The notes under the pieces are model-generated. The model was not told the DNA's origin and searched no databases. It saw only the letters and a list, made by a program, of their open reading frames with translations. DNA of 64,000 nucleotides from Actibacterium naphthalenivorans (GTDB lineage Bacteria > Pseudomonadota > Alphaproteobacteria > Rhodobacterales > Rhodobacteraceae), in the NCBI RefSeq assembly GCF_014196965.1, contig NZ_JACIEQ010000001.1, positions 1,240,001-1,304,000 of the forward strand. The letters run 5' to 3'. A program made the position numbers and the translations under genes. Below are positions 55,008-61,952 of the stretch, in pieces. How positions within the stretch are numbered: position 1 is the first letter of the stretch; each line of letters begins with the position of its first letter.

Positions 55008-56465
55008 TCAAATACTCAACAGGGTTTGCATCATGTCGTCGATGGTGCGGACAACGCGGGCATTGGCGGAATAGGCCTGTTCGATCAGAAGCAATTTCTG
55101 CATCTCCTGATCGGTATCGACCCCGAATTCCAGTTCCGCGGTTTTCAGCACCTCGCCCTTGGCGCGGGCAAAGCTCTGATCCGCTTCGGCGCTTTGCCGC
55201 GCGCCGCCGACGAAAGAGAGATATTCCGCGCTCAGATCCGAGGTGCTGGCCGTGCTGCCGGTGAAACGGCCCGAGGCCACGCTCCGGGTTTCGGAAAGAA
55301 CGTCGGCAAAAGCGCTCAGAAGGCCCGCGTTTCCGGGCGGACCCGCCGTGGCGGCCCCAAGGCCGTCACGAAGCCGCCAGAGGCTGCCACCGTCGGCCGG
55401 ATCGACCGCCCGGTTAAGCTGGAGTCGTGACGCAATACCGATCTCGTTGGCCGGGTCGAAGGCAGCGCCCTGATCGGTGAACAGCCCGGTGGCACCGGCG
55501 GGCACGGTCGGATCCAAGCCCGGCGTCTGAAACCGCGCAATCAGATCGCGGGCCAGCGCGTCAAGCTCTGTCTGGGCGTCCACCGCCAGAGCATCGCGCT
55601 GATCGAACAACGCCGAAAGGCTGCCACCTGCAGCGGGCGCGTAGGGGCCGGAGGTGGACACCGGCTGTCCGTTCAGTTCCAGCCCGGACAACGCGCCCGA
55701 GGCGAGGGTCATTTCCGGCACGATCGTGCCCACGGGGGCAAAGCCGAAACTGGCGGGCTGACCATCCAGCAAAGTCGCGCCGGTGGCGGAATAAAGCGCG
55801 ATTTCACCGGAGTCACGGCTGACGGCGCGCAGGGGGATGACCTCGGAAATATCATCCACAAGGCGCTGGCGCTGATCCATCAGACCGGCCGCATCATGCC
55901 CGGCGCCCATTTGCCGCCTGATCTTGTGGTTCAGGTCCGCGACTTTTTCCAGACGGTCGTTAAGCTGACCAACCTGTTGCGCGATATCGCGGTCGGCATC
56001 CATCCGCAGGCTCTGAATGTCACCGGATATGTCGTTGAACCGCGAAGCAACCTCCCGCGCGGCCGAAGCGACCTGTGAAAGCCGGGCGTCACTGTCGGGC
56101 CGGCTGGCCGCGCCGATCAGCGCGGTTTCCAGTGCCGCGATCCGGCCCGACAGCGACCCGGCGTCGGACGGCAGGCCAACAGAGGTTTCAAGCCGTGCGA
56201 AAAACGCCGCCTTCCGATCCGCATGGGCGGTGTCCGCATCCGCAAGGCGACGGTCGGCGATGAGCTGCGGATCGACATCGCGTAACACACCGTCGATCCG
56301 GACACCGGCGCCCTGCCCGCCCAGGGTGGCCGGGGAGGTTTGCAATATGCGCCGTCCGTAGCCTTCGGTCGTGGCATTCGCCACGTTGGAAGAGACGACC
56401 TGCGCCGCCCGCGCGGCGGCGGTGAGGCCCGACAGGGCATTGGCGAGAGAACCTGAAATTGACAT
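55008..56465 (-). CDS. flgK: Hook-filament junction protein FlgK
   Basis: A 485-residue hook-associated protein 1: N-terminal SISGSLANALSGLTAAARAA and SSNVANATTEGYGRRILQTS, central KVADLNHKIRRQMGAGHDAAG and LMDQRQRLVDDISEVIPLRA, and the C-terminus EMQKLLLIEQAYSANARVVR with IDDMMQTLLSI. Full-length. It follows flgE by 30 nt and is coupled to flgL. Confidence 0.95.
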   Translation of the reverse strand: MSISGSLANALSGLTAAARAAQVVSSNVANATTEGYGRRILQTSPATLGGQGAGVRIDGVLRDVDPQLIADRRLADADTAHADRKAAFFARLETSVGLPSDAGSLSGRIAALETALIGAASRPDSDARLSQVASAAREVASRFNDISGDIQSLRMDADRDIAQQVGQLNDRLEKVADLNHKIRRQMGAGHDAAGLMDQRQRLVDDISEVIPLRAVSRDSGEIALYSATGATLLDGQPASFGFAPVGTIVPEMTLASGALSGLELNGQPVSTSGPYAPAAGGSLSALFDQRDALAVDAQTELDALARDLIARFQTPGLDPTVPAGATGLFTDQGAAFDPANEIGIASRLQLNRAVDPADGGSLWRLRDGLGAATAGPPGNAGLLSAFADVLSETRSVASGRFTGSTASTSDLSAEYLSFVGGARQSAEADQSFARAKGEVLKTAELEFGVDTDQEMQKLLLIEQAYSANARVVRTIDDMMQTLLSI

Positions 56466-56495
56466 CGTTGTCCGGGCCTTTCGGCGAAATGGGAT

Positions 56496-57791
56496 TTATC
56501 GTTTGATATTCGTGGTTTCCTGCAACATTTCATCCACGGTCTGGATGATCTTGGCGTTGGAGGAATAGGCCCGCTGTGTCTGGATCAACTGGGTCAGTTC
56601 GGCCGCCACATCGGTCGCCGATTCCTCTCGTGCATAGCCCACGACCTCTCCGGTCGGGCCATCGCCCGCGTCCCACAGGAAGAACGGGCCGCTGTCGGGA
56701 GAGATCTGATAGGACTGGTTGTTGAGAGAGATGAGCCCGTTCGGGTTGGGCACATCGACCAGCGGCACCTGATAGATCGTCCGGGTGAAACCCACGTCAT
56801 AGATCGCGTGAAGAAACCCGTTGGCGTCCAGCTCTACCGAGGTCAGATTGCCCACAGGCGAGCCGTTTTTGGTGATCGACGTAGGCGCGAAGCTGTTTGA
56901 AAGCTGGGTCAGCCCCGCCGGATCTCCTAGCCCGCCGATCGTGACCTCGATCGGCCCGCCCGCGACATCAATGGATAACGTGCCCGCCGCCCCGTCATAG
57001 GCGCCGCCCGAAACGGTGGTGACGGAGGACAGCGTTCCCCCATCGGCGCGGCTGTTGTCGAAATTCAGCGTATATTCCCCGACGGTTGCACCGCCGGACG
57101 CGGAATCAGTCAACACCATGGTCCATTGATCGGATTCTCCGCTGGCCGGGATAGTTGGCGTGAAGCTGGCGGAGATGGTTTCGGACGTTCCGAGATTGCC
57201 GAAATACTCGACAGACAATGTCAGCGGGTCGCCCGATGCCCCGGCTGCAGTTTCGGTCGCCGGCAGGTTCACCCCGAGTTCGATCTGCGTTGTCGGATCT
57301 CCCTCGAACTGGTTCACGTTGATCCGGATCGGCTCCAGCCCGTTGATCGTGTCGCGGGGATAGGCGGGCACGGTACCGTCATTTCCGGCGGGCCAGCCCA
57401 TCAGCACCATCCCGGTATCGGTGCGCAGCACGCCCTCGTCATCGGGGTGGAACGAGCCGGTTGTCATCAGATACATCGGGTAGTCTTCGCCATTGTCCAG
57501 GGCCACAGCCTCGGTCACCGGAAGCATTCCGCGGCCGCCCACCGCGATATCGGTGGCGTTGCCCGTGGTCACCAGCGGCCCGCGCTCGTCGATCTGGCGA
57601 TGTGTCGTCGTGCGCACGCCGCCTGCGGAAAACCCGCCCGCGCCGTCGATGACCATTGAATGGAACTCTGCCCCCGACCGTTTGTAGCCGTAGGTGGCGG
57701 AGTTCGCGATATTGTCGGAGATCGTCGCCAGCCGGGTCGCGTTGGCGTTCAGCCCCGCAACGCCGGCGTTCAAAGAGGAGGATATTGTCAT
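56496..57791 (-). CDS. flgE: Flagellar hook protein FlgE
   Basis: A 431-residue hook subunit: SSLNAGVAGLNANATRLATI, NSATYGYKRSGAEFHSMVID, a glycine-rich central domain, and the C-terminal ESATDVAAELTQLIQTQRAYSSN-type rod/hook helix, here at about residues 395-417, then KIIQTVDEMLQETTNI. It is the first gene of flgE-flgK-flgL-flgI and has a CtrA-like box 64-78 nt upstream. Confidence 0.95.
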   Translation of the reverse strand: MTISSSLNAGVAGLNANATRLATISDNIANSATYGYKRSGAEFHSMVIDGAGGFSAGGVRTTTHRQIDERGPLVTTGNATDIAVGGRGMLPVTEAVALDNGEDYPMYLMTTGSFHPDDEGVLRTDTGMVLMGWPAGNDGTVPAYPRDTINGLEPIRINVNQFEGDPTTQIELGVNLPATETAAGASGDPLTLSVEYFGNLGTSETISASFTPTIPASGESDQWTMVLTDSASGGATVGEYTLNFDNSRADGGTLSSVTTVSGGAYDGAAGTLSIDVAGGPIEVTIGGLGDPAGLTQLSNSFAPTSITKNGSPVGNLTSVELDANGFLHAIYDVGFTRTIYQVPLVDVPNPNGLISLNNQSYQISPDSGPFFLWDAGDGPTGEVVGYAREESATDVAAELTQLIQTQRAYSSNAKIIQTVDEMLQETTNIKR

Positions 57792-57854
57792 GGGTGTGTG
57801 CGCCTTTCTGATGCTTCAGCCCCTTTGTCTGAGCGAAGCGTTACAGGCGCGGCC

Positions 57855-57869
57855 TTAACAGGGCGCTAA
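57855..57869. promoter_or_regulatory. CtrA-like box upstream of flgE
   Basis: TTAA-N7-CTAA matches the CtrA consensus at 7 of 8 fixed positions and lies 64-78 nt upstream of the minus-strand flgE start, in the 102-nt motB-flgE gap. Confidence 0.5.
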
Positions 57870-57893
57870 CCGGACATCCGAATTTTCGCCCCC

Positions 57894-58742
57894 TCAAACA
57901 TCCGATCGCAGAAGGATCAGCTCTATCCGGTTGTTGCGCGGCGCCATTGGCCGGGGCGTGGCGGGGCTGCGGTCGGCGTGACCGGTGACACGCCTTATGC
58001 GCGCGGGCGGCAGACCGGTTTCCGCCAGAAGATCACGCACCGCACCGGCCCGGCGGGTGGACAGATCCCATGACGGGTCCGTCACCACGGCGCGGGCATA
58101 GGCGCGTGTGTGCCCGCCGATGGCGACACCGTTGTCGACCAGTGCGAAGACAGGCGCAATCACTCCGATCATCGTGGTCAGTACCTGGGTCGGCTCGGAC
58201 GTATCGGGCTGAAACAGGCCCTGACCTTCCAGATCGAACAGTTCCACGATCAGCCCTTCATCGGTGACGCGGGTCACGATGTGGCGCAGGATATCATCAC
58301 TGATCATGCTTTCCCCCGCGCGCGCCATCAAAAGCTGCCCGATATCATCCAGCGCCTCGCGCATCGCCTGTTCCTGCGCGTCGCTGCCTGTTTGGGAAAG
58401 CCCGCTTTGCCCGCGTGCCTGACGCTGCTCCGAGGCATGGCGGCCCGAGGCGCCGGTGCCATTCTGGGCCATGACCGTTTCGGAAAAAACGCTCTCGCCG
58501 CCAAAAGATCCCTCTCCCCCGCCCGAGATCCGGTTCACGGCAATGGTCGGATGAAAGTAATCCGCGATGCCTTTTCGTTGTTTTTCCGTCGTTGCGTTCA
58601 GCAGCCACATCAACATGAAGAAGGCCATCATCGCAGTTACGAAATCGGCATAGGCCACTTTCCACGCCCCACCGTGGTGCCCATCACCCGCGACAACCTT
58701 CTTGCGTTTGATGATGACTGGCGCATTGCTGCCAGTGCTCAT
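57894..58742 (-). CDS. motB: Flagellar motor stator protein MotB
   Basis: A 282-residue stator subunit: cytoplasmic N-terminus, one transmembrane helix with the proton-binding Asp33 in AYADFVTAMMAFFMLMWLL, a linker plug region, and a C-terminal OmpA-like peptidoglycan-binding domain (GVAIGGHTRAYARA, WDLSTRRAGAVRDLL, ITGHADR-like VTGHADRSPATP). It anchors the MotAB complex. It is separated from motA by about 11 kb, on the same strand. Confidence 0.95.
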   Translation of the reverse strand: MSTGSNAPVIIKRKKVVAGDGHHGGAWKVAYADFVTAMMAFFMLMWLLNATTEKQRKGIADYFHPTIAVNRISGGGEGSFGGESVFSETVMAQNGTGASGRHASEQRQARGQSGLSQTGSDAQEQAMREALDDIGQLLMARAGESMISDDILRHIVTRVTDEGLIVELFDLEGQGLFQPDTSEPTQVLTTMIGVIAPVFALVDNGVAIGGHTRAYARAVVTDPSWDLSTRRAGAVRDLLAETGLPPARIRRVTGHADRSPATPRPMAPRNNRIELILLRSDV

Positions 58743-59076
58743 CTCACCACCTTTGTATTCACCCGGGACAAGCGATAGCAGCGGAGCGTGAACGGGCGCT
58801 TAACCTCTAAAATGCGAGACAATGCGCTGAATCGGGGTCCGCTCTGGCTTTCGTTGCGGGTTCAGATAACACATTCATACTCCCGCAAAAGTTGACCATG
58901 CGGCATATTCCGCACTTCATTCTTTGCGGAGGCTTGGCTAACGTGGTCTATAATTCGAACAGACAAGCCGCCAAGGCCTTCCAAACTTAAGAGCAGCAGA
59001 CCCCGGCAATATCTTTCGAGCTCGCGCCACGCCACGTTGCAGCAACCGGAAGTCGCAATGCAGGACATGAAACACG
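58743..59076. other. motB-kinase intergenic region
   Basis: This 334-nt gap holds no supported gene. It contains the CtrA-like box at 58789-58803 serving motB, and an exact TATAAT at 58949-58954 that could be the -10 of the kinase promoter. The best -35 candidate, TTGCGG at 58924-58929, is 19 nt away, longer than ideal. The kinase ATG lacks a good Shine-Dalgarno sequence. Confidence 0.5.
58789..58803. promoter_or_regulatory. CtrA-like box upstream of motB
   Basis: TGAA-N7-TTAA matches the CtrA consensus at 7 of 8 fixed positions, 47-61 nt upstream of the minus-strand motB start codon. Confidence 0.5.
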
Positions 59077-61386
59077 ATGCAAATGCAATCGCTGCGTGCG
59101 AGAATCATTCTCCTTACCTGCCTGACTGTGGTGTCTTCGGCAGCCGTGATCGGTGCATTCAGCTATATCCGGACTGTAAGAAACACGCTTGATATCGCTG
59201 TCGAAGGCCTGAACGGTGAAACGCGGCTGATGGCCCTGCGGTTCAAGAACGTGCATGACCAGATGAAAAGCGATCTGCTCATGGTTTCGGTCTCGCCGTC
59301 GTTTCAGGCCGTGGTGCAGCGACGGCTTTCCAACACCGGCAATATCGATCACCGCCCTCAGACTGACCGGCGCGAGGCATTGGCCTCGCTCTTCACCGCG
59401 CTTCTCGAGACACGCCCCTATTACACCCAGGCGCGGCTGATCGGACTGAAAGACAACGGGCGCGAACTGGTGCGTGTGGAACGTCAGGGGGACGTAATCA
59501 TACGCACGCCCAAGGAAAATCTTCAGGAAAAACACGCGGAGCCCTATTTTCAGGAGGCGACAGCGCATCTCGATCACGAACTGAACACCAGCCCGCATCA
59601 CGGGCACAAGGTTTCGTTTTCCGATGTCACCTATAATCGGGAAAACGGAAAGATCTCCTTGCCCCGGATCGTCACCATCCGCGCGGTGCTGCCGGTGTTC
59701 GACGAATACCACAACCCGTTCGGCCTGATCGTGATGAATGCCGATTATGAAAAGCTTCTGTCTCACGCATTCACTGGCGTCATCCGAAATGACAGTGTTT
59801 TCGTTGTCAACAATGCGGGGGACTATCTGAAATATGAAACCGACGGAACGATTGCCGGCCTCGAGTTCCATGACGCCTATACCATACCGCCTCCGGCGGT
59901 CGTCGATACAATCCTGAATTCCGAGGCCGGCGAAGACTCCTTTATCGACGATCAGAACATTTCCTACTTCGTGCGCGTCAACGTGAACGAGGACGAGCCG
60001 GACGAAACCCTTTCGGTCATGCTTCAGATTCCGCGGGATATGCTTCTGAGCGGCGCCCTCGCGATCCGCCGTGACGGTATGATGCTCACCATCGCCCTAT
60101 TGCTCGTGACCCTCGGCGCGACCTCGGTTCTGTCGCGCAGGCTCATGGCTCCGCTGGAACAGCTTACCGACAAGGTCACGAAGTCAAAGGAAGACAACGC
60201 CCGCCTCGAGTTGCCGGTGGGGACAGCTGACGAGGTCGGAAAGCTGGCAAGGGCCTTTCAGGCATTGACCGACAGCCATGTCGAGAACGAATCCAAATTG
60301 CGTTCGGTCATCTCCAACATCGGTGAGGGGATCGTCATGATTGACGAGACCGGCATTATCGACAGCTTCAATCCGGCATGCGGGCGAATTTTCGGATATG
60401 CGCCGGAAGAGGTTATCGGGAAAAACATCAGCATGTTGATGCCCGCACCCCATCGCGAAAAGCATGATGCCTATCTGAAAAGATACGACAGCTCCGGCGA
60501 AAAAAAGATCGCCTGGGAAGGCCGCAGAGAAACCGGACTTCGCCGCGACGGAAGTGAATTCCCCGCAGAGCTGACCGTTACCGAACTGGTGCTGGACGGG
60601 CGCCGGCGCTTTATCGGCATATTGCGCGACATCACGGAGCAAGAGGCCGTCGACAGGGCAAAGACAGAATTCATCTCCATCGTCAGCCATGAGCTTCGCA
60701 CACCGCTCACGTCGATCAAGGGCGCGCTTGGCCTGTTGCGGGGCGGTGCGCTGAAAGACAAACCGGGCAAGACGCAAGAGGTTCTGGATATCGCCTACAA
60801 GAACAGCGAACGCCTGCGCCGGCTGATCGACGACATTCTGGATATGGAGCGGATCGGTTCGGGGAAAATGGACATCGCACCCGAACCCATGGATCTTGCC
60901 CTGCTCGTCAGGGCGTCGATTCAGGCCAACAAGGGTTATGCCGCGGAACACGGTGTTTCTTTCATTCGCTCGGGCGCGCACGAACCCGTTCTGGTGAACG
61001 GGGATGGCGACCGGCTTATGCAGGTCATGGCCAACCTTCTGTCTAATGCGGCCAAGTTTTCCGAAAAGGGAGGCGAGATCAGGATCTCCCTGAGCCAGGA
61101 TACGCAAAAGGGAACCGTCCGCGTATCGGTCAAAGACAATGGCTGCGGGATCCCCGAAGCGGCGCAGGCGACAATCTTCGACCGCTTCACACAGGCGGAT
61201 TCGTCGAGCCAGCGCAAGAAGGGCGGATCGGGCCTCGGGCTGGGAATTGCCAAGAAGATCGTGGAACTGCATGGCGGCACCATCGGCTTTGTCACGCAGG
61301 AGAAACGCGGGACAACCTTCTTTTTTGAGCTAGAGATGCTGGCGGACGCGAAAACCAGGCCGCTGGATGTCTACTCCTGCGACTGA
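59077..61386 (+). CDS. Membrane sensor histidine kinase with Cache-like sensor, HAMP and FixL-like PAS
   Basis: A 769-residue kinase. Order: TM1 (about 9-29), a periplasmic Cache/PDC-like sensor of about 290 residues, TM2 (about 328-348), HAMP (about 350-400), and a PAS domain (about 405-515). HisKA follows with phospho-acceptor His538 in IVSHELRTPL, then HATPase_c with N box MANLLSNAAKFS, G1 VKDNGCGIPEA and G2 GGSGLGLGIAKK. The PAS domain has the FixL pattern: His463 in KHDAYLKRY and an Arg 20 residues later (Arg483), at the spacing of the heme-ligand His and ligand-sensing Arg of FixL. No response regulator is adjacent. Confidence 0.92.
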   Translation: MQMQSLRARIILLTCLTVVSSAAVIGAFSYIRTVRNTLDIAVEGLNGETRLMALRFKNVHDQMKSDLLMVSVSPSFQAVVQRRLSNTGNIDHRPQTDRREALASLFTALLETRPYYTQARLIGLKDNGRELVRVERQGDVIIRTPKENLQEKHAEPYFQEATAHLDHELNTSPHHGHKVSFSDVTYNRENGKISLPRIVTIRAVLPVFDEYHNPFGLIVMNADYEKLLSHAFTGVIRNDSVFVVNNAGDYLKYETDGTIAGLEFHDAYTIPPPAVVDTILNSEAGEDSFIDDQNISYFVRVNVNEDEPDETLSVMLQIPRDMLLSGALAIRRDGMMLTIALLLVTLGATSVLSRRLMAPLEQLTDKVTKSKEDNARLELPVGTADEVGKLARAFQALTDSHVENESKLRSVISNIGEGIVMIDETGIIDSFNPACGRIFGYAPEEVIGKNISMLMPAPHREKHDAYLKRYDSSGEKKIAWEGRRETGLRRDGSEFPAELTVTELVLDGRRRFIGILRDITEQEAVDRAKTEFISIVSHELRTPLTSIKGALGLLRGGALKDKPGKTQEVLDIAYKNSERLRRLIDDILDMERIGSGKMDIAPEPMDLALLVRASIQANKGYAAEHGVSFIRSGAHEPVLVNGDGDRLMQVMANLLSNAAKFSEKGGEIRISLSQDTQKGTVRVSVKDNGCGIPEAAQATIFDRFTQADSSSQRKKGGSGLGLGIAKKIVELHGGTIGFVTQEKRGTTFFFELEMLADAKTRPLDVYSCD

Positions 61387-61952
61387 CGCCGCAAGCTCGC
61401 CGGACGTCGCTCGGCTGCTCCCCTCGCCCGACGGTGCGGGGCGCTGCCTGAAAGGTGCAAGAGCTACGGCTCCGCGCTTTCCGGCCCTGTTTCCACAGCA
61501 TTCACGGCATGTAGCGCGCGCAGGCGCAACGCCTTTCGCCATGCCGTTACACTGTGCGCCCCGAAGAATCGCCTCTGGCCGCTCACGATTCACCAACTGC
61601 CTATTCTGAATCCAAGTCGGCGGCTTACCGACTCGGTGAGCAATCTTCTGCGCACGCAAAACGCCCGCCGGGCATGATCCGGCCCAAATCGTTCCGGTTT
61701 TTCGATTGTTGTTAAGGTTTGCCTCATGATTGCCACCTTAGCGCCGTGGTCGCCCGAAGTAGGCCACATGTAGACCAGATTCCTGAGTTCAAATTCGTAC
61801 ACGATCCGGCGGTTTTTCAACGGTCGTTTCCAAACCCTGCAGCCAAGCGATGCTTCTGGCCAGGGCTATGGAGGCCTTTGTCACTGCTATCAACCTAATC
61901 CTCCCTGAGGAAACACTGGGTTTCCGGGGCGCACAAGAGCGGAAAGAACAGC
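61387..61952. other. 566-nt gap between the kinase and the beta-helix gene
   Basis: No convincing coding region is seen; short frames in it lack ribosome sites and composition bias. Visible elements are a TAAGGT-N16-ACCTTA inverted repeat (61713-61740) in an A/T-rich stretch, and a GGAAAC-N5-GTTTCC hairpin (61909-61925) 28 nt before the next start codon. I see no clear terminator for the kinase gene. The A/T-rich part (about 61690-61820) is the likeliest promoter region of the downstream gene. Confidence 0.5.

Noticed and set aside
58924-58954. Firm promoter call for the kinase gene
   Set aside because: The -10 TATAAT is exact, but the best -35 is weak and 19 nt away, so it is mentioned only within the intergenic entry.
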